The notes below the pieces were generated by a model. The model was not told where the DNA came from, made no database searches, and was given only the letters and a program-made list of their open reading frames with translations. Of a DNA stretch of 64,000 nt, positions 40,101-51,949 are shown in pieces. Every line of letters starts with the position of its first letter. The stretch's first letter is position 1. This stretch comes from Actinobacillus lignieresii. Lineage in GTDB: Bacteria > Pseudomonadota > Gammaproteobacteria > Enterobacterales > Pasteurellaceae. The stretch covers positions 1,188,501-1,252,500 of the forward strand of contig NZ_UFRM01000001.1 of NCBI RefSeq assembly GCF_900444945.1, given 5' to 3'. Made by a program: the position numbers and the translations under genes.

Positions 40101-40613
40101 GGGCAAGTAGTTACCGTTGCCGGTATTATTATGGGTTCACGTATTGCCGTAACCAAACGAGGCAGCCGTCTTGGGATTGCTACCATTGAAGATCGTTCCG
40201 GTAAATTAGATATGACACTATTCTCGGAAGCACTCGAAACTTACGGTCATCTTTTAGAGAAAGATCGTATTGTGATCGCTACCGGTTCGGTGCAATTCGA
40301 TGATTTTAGCGGCGGGTTAAAAATGTCGGTGCGAGAAATCGCCACGTTAGATGAAGCTCGTAGCCGCTATGCGAAAAGCCTTGCTTTAGCGGTTAGCCAA
40401 GAACAGCTCACTCCGCAATTTGTAAAAGAATTACGAGAAATCATCGAACCGAATAAAGAAGGGACGTTACCGTTACATTTCTACTACCAAAGTCCTGAAG
40501 GCAGAGCTTTATTACGTAGCGGCGTAGAATGGCGAGTAACCCCGAAAGATGAAATGCTCGACCAACTCAAAGCCCTACTTGGTGAAAACGCCGTAGAACT
40601 GGAATTCGAATAA
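37137..40613 (+). CDS. dnaE: DNA polymerase III alpha subunit
   Basis: The 1158-aa replicative polymerase. Order: N-terminal PHP domain ([10 protein letters not shown] near residue 14), palm with the catalytic aspartates in [12 protein letters not shown], fingers, helix-hairpin-helix region ([24 protein letters not shown]) and OB fold near residue 1000. Length is close to the 1160 aa of E. coli. ATG 37137 gives the canonical [16 protein letters not shown] start; the open frame runs 69 codons further upstream through the hairpin region, but that part is not protein-like. The ribosome site is weak. Confidence 0.97.
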   Translation: MAQQRFVHLKVHSDFSMINGLAKVKPLVKAAVANNMVAMALTDFSNFCGLVKFYGEALGSGLKPIIGADIFVRPEPDSEDFFELTLLAKNNTGYHNITLLLSKAYQQGYVEFPLVEKAWLAELNEGIIVLSGGRNGDVGKALLKENEAEADELVGFYQQYFPNHYYLALCRTGRTDEERYIQQAVPFSQKHQLPLVAVNDVVFLKKDDFDAHEIRVAIHDSYTLDDPKRPKKYSPQQYFRSEQEMCALFADLPQAIENTVQIAMRCNVTVRLGEYFLPNFPTGDLSTEDFLVKKSREGLEERLEFLFPDPEERKNKRSIYDERLQVELDVINQMGFPGYFLIVMEFIQWSKDNDIPVGPGRGSGAGSLVAYALKITDLDPLAFDLLFERFLNPERVSMPDFDVDFCMDGRDRVIEHVADTYGRQAVSQIITFGTMAAKAVIRDVGRVLGHPYNFVDRISKLIPPDPGMTLAKAFDAEPKLPELYEADEEVKDLIDMARKLEGVTRNAGKHAGGVVIAPTAITDFSPLYCDSEGLHPVTHFDKNDVEYAGLVKFDFLGLRTLTIIKWALEMINQRLAREGKEPVRIESIPLDDKKSFDLLLASKTTAVFQLESRGMKDLISRLKPDCFEDIIALVALFRPGPLESGMVQNFIDRKHGHEEVSYPDAQYQHESLKPILDPTYGVIVYQEQVMQIAQVLAGYTLGGADLLRRAMGKKKPEEMAAQREIFEKGAIKQGIDGNLAMKIFDLVEKFAGYGFNKSHSAAYALVSYQTLWLKAHYPAEFMAAVMTSEMDNTDKIVGFYDECINMGLTVVSPDVNSGKHRFSVNEKGEIVYGLGAIKGVGEGPVEAILEAREKDGIFKDLFDLTARVDLKKINRRTFEGLIMSGAFDKLGPHRAALMKNLEDALKASDQHSKMEALGQSDMFGVLTETPEEVQNAYANTPKWSEQTILEGERTTLGLYLSGHPIGQFLKELSHYAPVRLNELQPTRRGQVVTVAGIIMGSRIAVTKRGSRLGIATIEDRSGKLDMTLFSEALETYGHLLEKDRIVIATGSVQFDDFSGGLKMSVREIATLDEARSRYAKSLALAVSQEQLTPQFVKELREIIEPNKEGTLPLHFYYQSPEGRALLRSGVEWRVTPKDEMLDQLKALLGENAVELEFE

Positions 40614-40616
40614 CAA

Positions 40617-40665
40617 AACAAGCGGTTGAATTTGCAGATTTTTTTGCAAATTTGACCGCTTGTTA
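40617..40665. terminator. Inverted uptake-signal terminator between dnaE and purT
   Basis: ACAAGCGGT (40617-40625) and ACCGCTTGT (40655-40663) close a hairpin with further TTTGCA/TGCAAA pairing inside. The flanking genes converge. Confidence 0.7.
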
Positions 40666-40708
40666 TTTGGTGAAATGGAAAAATATGTAACTTTTGTCTA
40701 TTAAACCA

Positions 40709-41890
40709 TTAAAGCTGTACCGCTAATTTCGCATAGGCACGTTCGGCTTTCGCTAAGGCTTTTTCAGTATTTTCATCACGAGCTAAGATAACTCCTAAAC
40801 GACGGTGACCGTTTACTTCGCCTTTGCCGAATAAACGAATATTAGTACCGATTTCTTCCAACACTTTATCAAGATTACCGAAAGTCATATTGTTTGATTT
40901 CCCTTCTACTACAATCGCTTTGGAAGCCGCCGGGCTAATTTGATAAATTTCCGGAATCGGTAAACCTAAAATCGCACGAGCGTGTAAAGCAAATTGTGAA
41001 AGTTCTTGCGAAGCCATGGTCACCATTCCCGTATCGTGCGGGCGAGGCGAAACTTCATTAAAGATAATTTCATCGCCACACACAAATAATTCCACACCGA
41101 AAATACCACGTCCGCCTAATGCGGTTGTAATTCGCTCTGCGGTTTCTTGCGCACGTTTTAACGCTAGGTCGGACATCGCTTGCGGCTGCCAAGATTCACG
41201 ATAATCGCCGTCTTCTTGGCGATGCCCGATTGGTGCTAAGAAAGAAGTACCGTTTACGTGACGCACGGTTAATTGCGTGATTTCATAATCGAATTTGATA
41301 AAGCCCTCCACAATTACTCGTCCGCTGCCGGCACGTCCGCCTTCTTGTGAATAATCCCACGCTTGTTGAATTTGATCTTCCGATTTAATCACCGATTGTC
41401 CGTGACCGGATGACGACATAATCGGTTTAACCACACACGGAATACCAATCTCGGCAACCGCTTGTTTAAAATCTTCCAGATTATCTACAAAACGGTAAGG
41501 CGATGTTTTTAAACCGAGTTCTTCCGCCGCTAAACGACGAATTCCTTCGCGGTTCATCGTCAATTGGGTTGCTTTGGCGGTCGGTACCACGTTATAACCT
41601 TCTTGCTCTAACTCTACCAAGGTTGCCGTTGCAATCGCTTCAACTTCCGGCACGATAAAATCCGGCTTTTCTTTTTCCACTAATGCTCGTAATGCTGCGC
41701 CATCTAACATAGAGATCGTATAAGCTCGATGTGCCACTTGCTGCGCCGGTGCATTTTCATAGCGATCAACCGCGATCACTTCTACTCCTAAGCGTTGTAA
41801 TTCGATAACAACTTCTTTACCTAACTCACCCGAGCCAAGCATCATTACTTTTGTAGCATTCGGTCTTAACGGTGTACCAATTGTGGTCAT
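40709..41890 (-). CDS. purT: Formate-dependent GAR transformylase
   Basis: A 393-aa ATP-grasp enzyme that formylates glycinamide ribonucleotide using formate and ATP, replacing the folate-dependent PurN step. The N-terminus [17 protein letters not shown] and the ATP-grasp region ([15 protein letters not shown]) are characteristic. It is divergent from nothing and ends at a shared hairpin with dnaE. A PurR box lies about 20 bp upstream, consistent with purine repression together with purM. Confidence 0.96.
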   Translation of the reverse strand: MTTIGTPLRPNATKVMMLGSGELGKEVVIELQRLGVEVIAVDRYENAPAQQVAHRAYTISMLDGAALRALVEKEKPDFIVPEVEAIATATLVELEQEGYNVVPTAKATQLTMNREGIRRLAAEELGLKTSPYRFVDNLEDFKQAVAEIGIPCVVKPIMSSSGHGQSVIKSEDQIQQAWDYSQEGGRAGSGRVIVEGFIKFDYEITQLTVRHVNGTSFLAPIGHRQEDGDYRESWQPQAMSDLALKRAQETAERITTALGGRGIFGVELFVCGDEIIFNEVSPRPHDTGMVTMASQELSQFALHARAILGLPIPEIYQISPAASKAIVVEGKSNNMTFGNLDKVLEEIGTNIRLFGKGEVNGHRRLGVILARDENTEKALAKAERAYAKLAVQL

Positions 41891-41910
41891 TTTTTCTTCC
41901 TCTAAAGCTA

Positions 41911-41926
41911 AAGCAAACGTTTGCGC
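41911..41926 (-). promoter_or_regulatory. PurR operator before purT
   Basis: AAGCAAACGTTTGCGC contains the perfect GCAAACGTTTGC core (41913-41924), 21 bases before the purT ATG. Confidence 0.85.
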
Positions 41927-41939
41927 AGATTATATAATA

Positions 41940-41982
41940 AAGCGGTAAGATTTTGTAAAAATTTTGCAAAATCTTACCGCTT
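41940..41982 (-). terminator. Terminator of plsB
   Basis: Perfect 16-bp stem (41940-41955 with 41967-41982) with an 11-nt loop, 30 bases after the plsB stop on the minus strand. The outer arm carries an uptake signal. Confidence 0.75.
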
Positions 41983-42012
41983 GTTCTTTTTAAGTATCGG
42001 ATATTTAAAAGT

Positions 42013-44487
42013 TTACTCGTTCTTTTCCGTTACGGCTTCCGCTGTTTTGACTACCGTTTCAGTATTTTCAACTTCTTCCACTTTTTCCATTGCCCCTTGA
42101 ATGGTCAGTTGAACTTCAACCGAAATAAGCGAACGTAATATTTCCTCCGCTTCTTTCGCTTTTTCAAGTATGCAATTTCCTTCGCTATCAAAATAACCTT
42201 GCGCTTTTAAACTGGCGCTAAAGGTTGAAAACAGCGCTTTATCAAAAAACTCCGGCGCATTAATACCGTGTAAGATAGATAATCGTTGTGCGATAGAACG
42301 GCTCTCTTTTTCCAATGCGGCACGGCTAATTTCCGGATGTTCAAGCAAAATACTCAAGCTGATATAGTAACGTTGCAGAATCTCACGTACTCCCGCCGCA
42401 TGCAGTTGTAACGCTCGAACGCGTGCGCGATTAATTTGTAATACGTCGCTCTCATATTTGACGATACGTTGTGCGGAGAATTCCGTTAAAATCGCTTCCA
42501 CTTGGTTTCGCACATCGTTCTCTTCAAAATGAAGAAACAGCTCCGCTTTTAAGAACGGATAAATACGATTAACCGTTTTAATAATCAGATCTTTCGAGAC
42601 CGATTCATGATGTAAAATAATGCTTGCGACCAGTGAAGGCAGTACGAATAGATGCTGAATATTATTACGATAATACGTCATCAAGACTGCCGATTCTCGA
42701 TCCAGACGAATCATTTCACCGAAACTGTCTTTCTCACTAATTACACCGGAACGAGGTAAAGTCAGCACATGATTAAGCATTTCTTCGGCGCTATCGTTCG
42801 GTACGATAACATCGTCGGAATAACTGACGTTTTTAAACAGCTGCAAATAGCTATCGACTTGTTCGATCAATTGTTCGCGAGCTAATGCACGTTGGCGAGA
42901 GGCAAGCAATACAGAACCGATTAAGTTTTTCGCATTAATCGCCGCAGCTTTATTAATGTTGATCATGACTTGATGTGCAACCGAATCCACCGCTTCATTC
43001 AACCATTTCGGACGACTGTCTTCAGCTTGAGATTCTTTCCATTCCGGAAAATGCTGATTTAAATAATTATTAACCTGAATAGGCTCGGCAAAGTTCACAT
43101 AGCATTGTCCTAAGTTTTTCAGTTTCTTGATCACGCGTAAAACTAAGCCAGCGTTTTCTTTCTCTTTTTCCGCACCGCGCAACTCTTTCGCATAAGTATC
43201 CACTTCCAACACGTGTTCATAACCGATATACACCGGCACGATGCTAATCGGACGGGTTAAGCCGCGCTGCAGAGCTTGTAAAGTCATCGACATCATACCG
43301 GTTTTCGGCTCAAGTAAACGTCCGGTACGGGAACGACCGCCTTCGATAAAATACTCCACCGAATAGCCACGATAGAAAAGCTCCGCCAAATATTCGCGGA
43401 AAATCGTCGAATATAAGCGGTTTCCTTTAAAGGTACGGCGAATAAAAAATGCGCCCCAGCTACGGAAAATCGGTCCTGCTGGAAAGAAATTCAGGTTAAT
43501 CCCCGCTGCGATATGCGGCGGTACCAATCCTTGATGATAAAGCAAATACGAAAGCAATAAATAGTCCATATGGCTACGGTGACAAGGTACATAAACGATT
43601 TCATGTCCTTCTAACGCCAACTTACGTACGCGATCCCCGTTTTGAACGTTGATCCCCTGGTATAACTTATTCCATAACCAGCTCAATACGCGATCGGCAA
43701 TGCGTAAACTCTCATGGCTAACGTCCGCCGCAATCTCATTCACGATCTTTTCCGCTTCTTGGCGCGCTTTTTCAATTGAAATTTTCTTCGTTTTCGCTTC
43801 TTCTTCTATTGCCGCTTTAATCGCCGGCGATTGAATGATTTTATTAAACATCGCTTGGCGATCAGGCAATCTAGGCCCCATTGCGGAATAACGTTGCTTC
43901 GCAAAATGGATTTTTGCCACTCGTGCGAGTTTTTGAGCGATACCTTCATCGGCACCGTGTTCCGCTACCATATATTTCAACGACAACGCCTGAGAAAAGC
44001 GCACAAAATTATCACGCCCGAACCAAATCATCGAAATAATGCGTTGGAAACTGCTCATTAAGCGTAAATGCGGTTCGGATTCTTTCCCCGGAGAACGTCC
44101 CCACAATACCGAAGCCGGTATCAATTGCACGTCCAACGATTCATTATTGCGATGTAAATCCAAATAACGATAAAAGATGGACTCCGTTTCGCTCTTTGCA
44201 CCTTTAGACTTAAAAAAGCGGCGTCCCTCATCTAAGAAAACATAACGAGGTAAAGATTGACCGTTTAATTCGTTATTCTGTAACGGATCGGGTAAATTAA
44301 GCGCCAAGCAGTTTTTTTGGAGAATCAATAAATCGGTTTGAGAAGTGTAAGGTAGAACATAAATAATGGGCTGTTCCAAATTTAAGTTAAGCTCTTTGAC
44401 CGGATCGGTCGGGATAGCACGAGATTTAACTAACAGTGAAAGCGGAACATTTAATACTTTACGATAAAAATTTAAGAGGCTAGACAT
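42013..44487 (-). CDS. plsB: Glycerol-3-phosphate O-acyltransferase
   Basis: An 824-aa inner-membrane-associated enzyme that adds the first acyl chain to glycerol-3-phosphate from acyl-ACP or acyl-CoA. The acyltransferase motif HX4D is His303-Asp308 (HRSHMD), followed by the [14 protein letters not shown] and [10 protein letters not shown] blocks that bind glycerol-3-phosphate. It is slightly longer than E. coli PlsB (807 aa), mainly from a Glu/Val-rich tail. It is divergent from lexA, as in enterobacteria. Confidence 0.96.
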   Translation of the reverse strand: MSSLLNFYRKVLNVPLSLLVKSRAIPTDPVKELNLNLEQPIIYVLPYTSQTDLLILQKNCLALNLPDPLQNNELNGQSLPRYVFLDEGRRFFKSKGAKSETESIFYRYLDLHRNNESLDVQLIPASVLWGRSPGKESEPHLRLMSSFQRIISMIWFGRDNFVRFSQALSLKYMVAEHGADEGIAQKLARVAKIHFAKQRYSAMGPRLPDRQAMFNKIIQSPAIKAAIEEEAKTKKISIEKARQEAEKIVNEIAADVSHESLRIADRVLSWLWNKLYQGINVQNGDRVRKLALEGHEIVYVPCHRSHMDYLLLSYLLYHQGLVPPHIAAGINLNFFPAGPIFRSWGAFFIRRTFKGNRLYSTIFREYLAELFYRGYSVEYFIEGGRSRTGRLLEPKTGMMSMTLQALQRGLTRPISIVPVYIGYEHVLEVDTYAKELRGAEKEKENAGLVLRVIKKLKNLGQCYVNFAEPIQVNNYLNQHFPEWKESQAEDSRPKWLNEAVDSVAHQVMININKAAAINAKNLIGSVLLASRQRALAREQLIEQVDSYLQLFKNVSYSDDVIVPNDSAEEMLNHVLTLPRSGVISEKDSFGEMIRLDRESAVLMTYYRNNIQHLFVLPSLVASIILHHESVSKDLIIKTVNRIYPFLKAELFLHFEENDVRNQVEAILTEFSAQRIVKYESDVLQINRARVRALQLHAAGVREILQRYYISLSILLEHPEISRAALEKESRSIAQRLSILHGINAPEFFDKALFSTFSASLKAQGYFDSEGNCILEKAKEAEEILRSLISVEVQLTIQGAMEKVEEVENTETVVKTAEAVTEKNE

Positions 44488-44596
44488 TTTAATATCCTTA
44501 ATTGTTATGGTTTATGCCGTCTAATGTATTTCGTCCGCAGTTTACCATAAATTTGTGAGGATTTTCTGAATTTATCTAGTTACAAATAAAAAATTA

Positions 44597-44612
44597 CTGT
44601 ATATAATAACAA
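44597..44612 (+). promoter_or_regulatory. LexA (SOS) box 1
   Basis: CTGTATATAATAACAA fits CTGT-N8-ACAG with one mismatch. It is the upstream member of a tandem pair before lexA. Confidence 0.75.
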
Positions 44613-44617
44613 AAAAT

Positions 44618-44633
44618 CTGTATATAAAGACAG
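44618..44633 (+). promoter_or_regulatory. LexA (SOS) box 2
   Basis: CTGTATATAAAGACAG is a perfect CTGT-N8-ACAG with an AT-rich centre, 10 bp before the lexA ATG. Tandem boxes are typical of autoregulated lexA. Confidence 0.88.
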
Positions 44634-44643
44634 CGAGGAAAAA

Positions 44644-45276
44644 ATGTCACGTAAACACTTAACGGCTCGTCAGCAAGAAATTTTCGATTTTGTTAAACAT
44701 CACATAGAAACCACCGGTATGCCGCCGACCCGTGTTGAAATTGCAAGAGAAATCGGTTTTAAATCGCCGAATGCGGCAGAAGAACACTTAAAAGCATTGG
44801 CGCGTAAAGGTTATATCGAAATGCTTTCCGGTACATCGCGCGGAATTCGTATTTTAGTCGATAACGAAGAAACTGCGGCAAATGACGACAGTTTACCGTT
44901 AATCGGCAAAGTGGCTGCCGGTACGCCGATTATGGCGATTGAACATGTGGAAAGTCATTATCCGGTAAACGGCGCGATGTTTAATCCGAATGCCGACTAT
45001 TTGCTCAAAGTAAACGGTAACTCCATGGAAAAAATCGGTATTTTAGACGGTGACTTACTTGCGGTGCATAAAACCAATTTTGCCCGTAACGGCCAAGTCG
45101 TCGTCGCTCGCGTTGATGACGAAGTGACCGTAAAACGCTTGGAGAAAAAAGGCGATCTTATTTATCTTCATCCTGAAAATGACGAGTTACAACCGATTAT
45201 TGTCGATCCTCGTATCGAATATATCGAAATTGAAGGAATCGCCGTCGGTGTAATTCGCAATAACGCTTGGATGTAA
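44644..45276 (+). CDS. lexA: LexA SOS repressor
   Basis: A 210-aa repressor-protease. The winged-helix DNA-binding domain (1-70) is followed by the self-cleavage site Ala92-Gly93 (VAAGTP) and the Ser127/Lys164 catalytic dyad, each exactly 8 positions beyond the E. coli residues. RecA filaments trigger self-cleavage and release of DNA-repair genes. GAGGAAAAA precedes the ATG. mutH follows closely and may be co-transcribed. Confidence 0.97.
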   Translation: MSRKHLTARQQEIFDFVKHHIETTGMPPTRVEIAREIGFKSPNAAEEHLKALARKGYIEMLSGTSRGIRILVDNEETAANDDSLPLIGKVAAGTPIMAIEHVESHYPVNGAMFNPNADYLLKVNGNSMEKIGILDGDLLAVHKTNFARNGQVVVARVDDEVTVKRLEKKGDLIYLHPENDELQPIIVDPRIEYIEIEGIAVGVIRNNAWM

Positions 45277-45335
45277 ATTCTCTACTGCGGGGAAAATGCG
45301 TGATAAGCGTTCCCCTAAATCGTTATCATACGCTT

Positions 45336-46016
45336 ATGCAACTTTCCACCTTTTCACATTCCGAAGACGAATTACTTAAAAAAGCGAACTGGCTTGCCGG
45401 TTTTACGCTGGGTGAAATCGCACATCAATTAAATATTGATGTGCCTTTGGATTTGCGTCGTGATAAAGGTTGGGTCGGGCAATTAATCGAAACGGCTTTA
45501 GGTGCAAAAGCCGGCAGCAAGCCCGAACAAGACTTTGCTCATCTAGGCATTGAACTGAAAACCATCCCTATCAATCATAAAGGTTTTCCGCTTGAAACCA
45601 CTTTTGTCAGTTTAGCGCCGCTGACCCAAAATACCGGCATTACTTGGCAAACCTCTCATGTTCGCCATAAATTACAAAAAGTGCTATGGATTCCGGTACA
45701 AGGCGAAAGACATATTCCGGTTGCCGAACGCCACATCGGTCAGCCGATTTTATGGGAGCCTTCATTTGAACAAGAACAGCAGTTAAAAAATGACTGGGAA
45801 GAATTGATGGAATACATTATTTTCGGGCGTTTAAACGAGATAAATGCCACACTTGGTGAAGTGCTGCAATTACGCCCTAAAGGCAGGAATAGTCGATCAC
45901 TCACTGCAGCTGTTAATCAACAGGGTGAAAGGGTTCAATCGTTACCGTTAGGTTTTTATTTACGTAAACAATTTACCGCTGAAATTTTACAGAATTTTTT
46001 ACGTTCTCCTCTTTAA
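45336..46016 (+). CDS. mutH: MutH methyl-directed mismatch repair endonuclease
   Basis: A 226-aa endonuclease that nicks the unmethylated strand at hemimethylated GATC once MutS and MutL have found a mismatch. The catalytic block [13 protein letters not shown] holds the Asp-Glu-x-Lys triad. ATG 45336 gives a length close to E. coli (229 aa); an in-frame ATG at 45267, overlapping the lexA stop, would add 23 residues. No strong ribosome site marks either choice. Its position behind lexA is notable because both act in DNA-damage responses. Confidence 0.92.
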   Translation: MQLSTFSHSEDELLKKANWLAGFTLGEIAHQLNIDVPLDLRRDKGWVGQLIETALGAKAGSKPEQDFAHLGIELKTIPINHKGFPLETTFVSLAPLTQNTGITWQTSHVRHKLQKVLWIPVQGERHIPVAERHIGQPILWEPSFEQEQQLKNDWEELMEYIIFGRLNEINATLGEVLQLRPKGRNSRSLTAAVNQQGERVQSLPLGFYLRKQFTAEILQNFLRSPL

Positions 46017-46101
46017 TTTTTACATGACTCTCGCTATATTAGCGCCTTTTAAATTATAGGTAGTAACCTATTAAATTTTTCTCTGTTTAAAAGGACATTT
46101 T

Positions 46102-46833
46102 ATGTTTGATTGGATTGCCAATCCCGAGGCGTGGGTCGCACTCTTAACCCTTACCGGGCTTGAAATCGTATTAGGTATCGATAACATTATCGTTATCAGT
46201 ATTTTAGTTTCACGTCTTCCGATTCACCAACGTCAATCAGCCCGTATTATCGGTTTGGCACTTGCAATGGGTACTCGTATTCTGTTATTGCTTTCCCTTG
46301 CTTGGATGATGAAATTGGTCGATCCGCTTTTCTCCATCGCGGGGATGCCGATTTCCGGTCGCGATTTAATTCTTTTACTCGGCGGTATCTTCCTGATAGT
46401 GAAAAGTGCCATGGAGTTAAAAGAATCGATTGCAGGCGAATCTCATGAAGAAAAAGAGGACTCGGCGAAAAAAGCCAGCTTTTTAATGATTTTAGTTCAA
46501 ATCGCGATTTTTGACGTAGTGTTCTCTCTCGACTCGGTAATCACAGCGGTTGCAATGGCGGACGATATTCCGGTAATGGTAATTGCGATTATTATTGCGG
46601 TTGCAGTAATGATGCTGGCGGCAAAAGCTATCGGTGATTTCGTGGATAACAACCCGACCATCAAAAACCTTGCATTGGCTTTCTTAATTTTAATCGGTGT
46701 GGTGTTAGTCGGCGAAGGCTTCAATATCCATATTCCGAAATCCGCCGTTTACACGGCAATGGGCTTCTCCGTTGTGGTAGAACTGTTAAATATTAAGATG
46801 CGTAAAAATCAAGCAAAACACGCTAAAGCGTAA
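46102..46833 (+). CDS. TerC-family membrane protein (YgdQ-like)
   Basis: A 243-aa protein with about seven membrane spans and paired acidic motifs: LEIVLGIDNIIVIS near the N-terminus and IFDVVFSLDSVITAVAM in the middle, which define the TerC/Alx family. Some members export manganese or load exoenzymes with metal; others are linked to tellurite. In E. coli ygdQ lies next to mutH, so this is conserved synteny. The substrate is unknown. A terminator follows at 46841-46868. Confidence 0.88.
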   Translation: MFDWIANPEAWVALLTLTGLEIVLGIDNIIVISILVSRLPIHQRQSARIIGLALAMGTRILLLLSLAWMMKLVDPLFSIAGMPISGRDLILLLGGIFLIVKSAMELKESIAGESHEEKEDSAKKASFLMILVQIAIFDVVFSLDSVITAVAMADDIPVMVIAIIIAVAVMMLAAKAIGDFVDNNPTIKNLALAFLILIGVVLVGEGFNIHIPKSAVYTAMGFSVVVELLNIKMRKNQAKHAKA

Positions 46834-46840
46834 TAAATCG

Positions 46841-46868
46841 GCCCTTGATGAAAATCAGGGGCTTTTTT
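46841..46868 (+). terminator. Terminator of the TerC gene
   Basis: GCCCTTGAT/ATCAGGGGC stem (46841-46849 with 46854-46862, one G-U pair) followed by six T. Confidence 0.85.
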
Positions 46869-46947
46869 AATGTAAAATAGTCCATCCTTATTTTATGGCA
46901 AGCGGTCGATTTTGCGCCGAACTTTGCAATTACACTCGCAACAAATT

Positions 46948-47985
46948 ATGTTATTGATTGATATAAAAGATAAAGAACTCAGCCAAGAAGAAGTTGAAAT
47001 TCTTGAACATCCGCTCGTATCCGGTTTAATTTTATTTAGCCGTAATTTTCATGATAAAGCCCAATTGGAAGCCTTAGTGAAATCGATTCGCCAACGGGTA
47101 AAAAAACCGTTATTGATTACCGTCGATCAAGAAGGCGGTCGAGTACAACGCTTCCGTGAAGGCTTTACTAAGTTGCCGGCAATGCAAGCGTTTCATACCC
47201 TTGCAAAAAAACCGCAAGAATCGACCGCTTTAGCCCGACAAACCGGTTGGTTAATGGCGGCTGAAATGTTTGCCTTAGACATCGACTTGAGTTTTGCACC
47301 GGTCTTAGATTTAGGGCATCAGTGTAAAGCGATTGGCGATCGTTCGTTCGGTGAAAATCCGGATGCGATGCTACCGATAGCAGAAGCCTTTATCGACGGT
47401 ATGCGAGAAATGGGTATGGCGACCACCGGTAAACATTTCCCCGGTCATGGACATGTATTAGCCGACTCTCATTTAGAAACGCCTTTTGATGATCGTCCGA
47501 AAGAGGCGATTTTCAACCGTGATATTCTGCCGTTTAAACAACTTATTTCAAAAGGTAAACTGTCCGCGGTTATGCCGGCTCACGTAATTTATACGCAATG
47601 TGACAGCCAACCGGCAAGCGGATCGGAATATTGGTTAAAACAAGTTTTACGTAACCAACTTAACTTTAACGGTGTTATTTTTTCCGATGATTTAGGTATG
47701 AAAGGCGCCGGTTTTATGGGTAATTTTGTAGAACGTTCTGAGAAAGCAATTCACGCCGGTTGTGATTTATTACTACTCTGTAATGAGCCGGAAGGTGTCG
47801 TCCAAGTGTTGGACGGTTTAAAATATCAACCGACCAAAGCGCAAACCGAACGCCATATCTCCTTGATGAAACGTAAAGCGGTAAGTTGGAACGAGCTGGA
47901 AGCAAGTCCTCGTTATCAGCAAGCACAGCAACGTTTAACCGCATTACAAAACGAATGGCTTGAATATAAAGCGCAGCACTGCTAA
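46948..47985 (+). CDS. nagZ: Beta-N-acetylhexosaminidase NagZ (peptidoglycan recycling)
   Basis: A 345-aa GH3 enzyme that removes N-acetylglucosamine from anhydromuropeptides in the cytoplasm. The signature KHFPGHG with the catalytic His/Asp region, and [11 protein letters not shown], are present. ATG 46948 gives the family start [12 protein letters not shown]; an upstream in-frame start at 46912 is less likely. The ribosome site is poor. An uptake-signal-like sequence lies in the leader. Confidence 0.95.
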   Translation: MLLIDIKDKELSQEEVEILEHPLVSGLILFSRNFHDKAQLEALVKSIRQRVKKPLLITVDQEGGRVQRFREGFTKLPAMQAFHTLAKKPQESTALARQTGWLMAAEMFALDIDLSFAPVLDLGHQCKAIGDRSFGENPDAMLPIAEAFIDGMREMGMATTGKHFPGHGHVLADSHLETPFDDRPKEAIFNRDILPFKQLISKGKLSAVMPAHVIYTQCDSQPASGSEYWLKQVLRNQLNFNGVIFSDDLGMKGAGFMGNFVERSEKAIHAGCDLLLLCNEPEGVVQVLDGLKYQPTKAQTERHISLMKRKAVSWNELEASPRYQQAQQRLTALQNEWLEYKAQHC

Positions 47986-48065
47986 TCAGCCATTTATCTT
48001 TTTAGGGTATAAATTATATTTATGCCCTAACAAACCACTAAAAATACCTCGATTCTTTTAACAAA

Positions 48066-49241
48066 ATGATATTAAACTGCCCGCATTTTCAACAACAAGA
48101 TTGCGTTTCGTGCCAATGGTTAGAAAAGCCGTATGCTACGCAACTTACCGATAAAGAAATCGATCTTAAGCGGTTAATTTCGCCTTTTATTTTGCAAAAA
48201 TTCACCGAAATCTTACCGCCGGTTCAATCTCTGCAAGCTCAATTTCGTAATAAAGCGAAAATGGTGGTATCCGGCAGTGTCGAGCGTCCGATTTTAGGCA
48301 TTTTAAAAGAGCAAAACGATCCTCAAAGTGGCATTGACTTGTGTGATTGTCCGCTCTATCCTACTGAATTTGAAGCGATTTTCCCGATTCTGAAAGACTT
48401 TATCGCCCGAGCCGGACTCGTACCTTATAACATTTCGAAAAAGAAAGGCGAATTGAAGTATATTTTGATTACGCAAAGCCAATATAACCAATCGGTTATG
48501 TTGCGTTTTGTGCTAAGAAGTGAGCAAAAACGACCGCTTGTCGAACGTGAATTACCGAATTTATTAGCTAAACTGCCGAAAGATTCTGTGGTAAGTTTAA
48601 ATATCCAGCCGCAACACGCTGCAATTTTAGAAGGTGAAACCGAAATTTTCCTTACCGAAAAAACCACGATTGAAGAAAACTTTAACGACATTCCGTTATT
48701 TATTCGTCCGCAAGGCTTTTTCCAAACTAATCCGAGTGTCGCTAGTCAGCTTTATGCTACAGCGCAAAACTGGATCAAAAATTTACCGATTCAGCAATTT
48801 TGGGATCTGTTCTGCGGTGTCGGGGGATTCGGGTTACATTGTGCGAAAGCGTTACAAGAGAAGAATAAAAATGTGCAATTAACCGGTATTGAAATTTCCG
48901 CTTCAGCGATTGCCAGCGCAACAAAATCCGCCGAACGACTACAACTTAACAACGTGACATTCGCTTCGCTTGATTCGGCACAATTCGCCTTAAATGATAA
49001 AGGAAAGTCGCCGGATCTTGTGATTGTGAATCCGCCTCGCCGCGGTATCGGGAAACCGCTTGCGGAATTTTTAAACGAATTAGGGACACCCCACCTCATT
49101 TATTCGAGTTGTAATGCGCAAACGATGGCAAAAGATTTTGAAGCGTTAAGCAATTATTCACTTCAAAAGGTGCAATTATTCGATATGTTCCCGCATACTT
49201 CACATTATGAAGTGCTGACGTTTTTAGTGAAAAAATCGTAA
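48066..49241 (+). CDS. rlmC: 23S rRNA m5U747 methyltransferase RlmC
   Basis: A 391-aa SAM-dependent RNA methyltransferase. N-terminal cysteines (Cys5, Cys13, Cys16, and a later one in GIDLCDC) bind an iron-sulfur cluster. The SAM-binding motif is [10 protein letters not shown], and the catalytic cysteine lies in YSSCNAQT. The absence of a TRAM domain, which RlmD has, and the length favour RlmC. An uptake signal lies within the gene near 48533-48541. Confidence 0.93.
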   Translation: MILNCPHFQQQDCVSCQWLEKPYATQLTDKEIDLKRLISPFILQKFTEILPPVQSLQAQFRNKAKMVVSGSVERPILGILKEQNDPQSGIDLCDCPLYPTEFEAIFPILKDFIARAGLVPYNISKKKGELKYILITQSQYNQSVMLRFVLRSEQKRPLVERELPNLLAKLPKDSVVSLNIQPQHAAILEGETEIFLTEKTTIEENFNDIPLFIRPQGFFQTNPSVASQLYATAQNWIKNLPIQQFWDLFCGVGGFGLHCAKALQEKNKNVQLTGIEISASAIASATKSAERLQLNNVTFASLDSAQFALNDKGKSPDLVIVNPPRRGIGKPLAEFLNELGTPHLIYSSCNAQTMAKDFEALSNYSLQKVQLFDMFPHTSHYEVLTFLVKKS

Positions 49242-49350
49242 CTTTTTATAGCCCGATATGGGTAGAAGTTTATATTTTTAGTAAAATCTCGGTATAATTA
49301 AACCGCTTTAGTTTCATTTATCCGTATTCGATCAAAGAAGTGCTAGATTT

Positions 49351-49366
49351 TGTGAGCTAAATCACT
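49351..49366 (+). promoter_or_regulatory. CRP-like site before eno
   Basis: TGTGAGCTAAATCACT matches TGTGA-N6-TCACA with one mismatch, about 80 bp before the eno ATG. A TAAAAT element at 49386-49391 would put it near -40. Confidence 0.5.
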
Positions 49367-49435
49367 TTTCTACAAGACAAAAGCGTAAAATATCTTTACT
49401 ATATCACTATTCTTTTTTTATTAACTCTCAATTAG

Positions 49436-50758
<1,323 letters not shown>

Positions 50759-50781
50759 TCTTATTTGATTCGTAAGTAATA

Positions 50782-50812
50782 AATGCCACAGAAATTTCTG
50801 TGGCATTTTTGT
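50782..50812 (+). terminator. Terminator of eno
   Basis: Perfect 11-bp stem AATGCCACAGA/TCTGTGGCATT with an AATT loop, then five T. Confidence 0.9.
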
Positions 50813-50836
50813 ATATATTTTTACTTGGTATTCTTT

Positions 50837-51466
50837 ATGCAAGAAGTTCTCCTTTCCGAGCCTTGGCTAAAATGGGCGGTTGAAATTCAAAGTATTGCAC
50901 AAAACGGGCTGACTTATACCACAGGCATTTATGATCGTGAACGCTACGAGCGTTTACGTGACATTTCCGCCGAGATGCTAAGCTGTAAAACAGATATTCC
51001 CGTTGAGAAAATCAAACTGCTTTTTTGCAATGAAGAAGGTTATCAAACACCCAAAATTGACACGAGAGCCGCGATTTTTAAAAACGGGCAAATTCTACTG
51101 GTACAAGAAAATGACGGTCGTTGGGCATTGCCTGGCGGATGGGTTGATGTATTAGAAACAATAGATTCCAATACAGTAAAAGAAGTAAAAGAAGAAGCCG
51201 GTTTAACTGTAAAAACACATTTTATCATCGCAATCCACAATCAGCATCGTCGTAATGATCCTAATTACCCTTATAGCGTTCTAAAAACCTTTGTGATGTG
51301 TGAATTACTTGGCGGCGAATTTGTAGAAAATAGCGAAACGATTGCTTCACAATATTTCTCACTTGAGAACCTTCCGTATCTTGCTCAAGAAAAAAATAGC
51401 AAAGCACAAATTGCTTTATGCTTTGAAGCTTATCAAAGTACCACTTGGCAAACCCAATTTGATTAA
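50837..51466 (+). CDS. Nudix hydrolase with N-terminal accessory domain
   Basis: A 209-aa protein. Residues 1-65 match the helical Nudix_N-type domain seen in ADP-ribose or nucleotide-sugar pyrophosphatases. The Nudix box starts near residue 98 as GWVDVLE...KEVKEEAGL, where the usual Arg before Glu is Lys, a conservative change. ATG 50837 is chosen; an upstream in-frame ATG at 50783 lies inside the eno terminator. The substrate is unknown, with ADP-ribose plausible. It probably shares a transcript with the small gene 14 bp downstream. Confidence 0.87.
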   Translation: MQEVLLSEPWLKWAVEIQSIAQNGLTYTTGIYDRERYERLRDISAEMLSCKTDIPVEKIKLLFCNEEGYQTPKIDTRAAIFKNGQILLVQENDGRWALPGGWVDVLETIDSNTVKEVKEEAGLTVKTHFIIAIHNQHRRNDPNYPYSVLKTFVMCELLGGEFVENSETIASQYFSLENLPYLAQEKNSKAQIALCFEAYQSTTWQTQFD

Positions 51467-51480
51467 ATAGAGGAAAGATA

Positions 51481-51891
51481 ATGTTATATTCTGTTCTAAC
51501 CGACCAATTACTTATCGGTCAAGGCTACCGTAACGGAGCCCATTCTACACAACACGAGCAATTAGTCGTGATGTTTGAAGATGACGGCGAAACCGGTTAT
51601 TTTTATGCCATGGACTTACATCAGGCAGAAAATCCGGTAGTGGACAGCCTATTTGTGTATAGTAAAGCCGATATTGACGAGAAGACGTTAGCGGAACCGC
51701 GCCGTTTAGAGATCTGTTGGTCGGAAAACGGCTATCAAGCCTTTTTATTGTTAAACGGTTATCCGCACGCCGCTTTCGATTTTAGCCAATTTGTCGGCTA
51801 TAACCACACGAAATTCCCTCAACCGGAATTAGACAGTATGTGGGTTCACAAAGAAACTAATGCCGAATTAGTAGAAAAGTGGCTAGGCTAA
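51481..51891 (+). CDS. Small conserved-looking protein of unknown function
   Basis: A 136-aa acidic cytoplasmic protein without signal peptide or membrane segment. It resembles DUF2251-type proteins (SVLTDQLLIGQGYRNGAHS, then YFYAMDL and HAAFDFSQ), but I am not certain of this. AGAGGAAAG precedes ATG 51481, and it starts 14 bases after the Nudix gene, so the two are likely co-expressed. It has no clear catalytic motif. Confidence 0.75.
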   Translation: MLYSVLTDQLLIGQGYRNGAHSTQHEQLVVMFEDDGETGYFYAMDLHQAENPVVDSLFVYSKADIDEKTLAEPRRLEICWSENGYQAFLLLNGYPHAAFDFSQFVGYNHTKFPQPELDSMWVHKETNAELVEKWLG

Positions 51892-51900
51892 TAGCTGACC

Positions 51901-51943
51901 AAGCGGTTAAATTTTGCGAAATTCTTACGAAATTTAACCGCTT
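51901..51943. terminator. Uptake-signal hairpin before convergent recQ
   Basis: AAGCGGTTAAATTT (51901-51914) and AAATTTAACCGCTT (51930-51943) are exact complements, a 14-bp stem between convergent genes. Confidence 0.75.
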
Positions 51944-51949
51944 GTCCGT

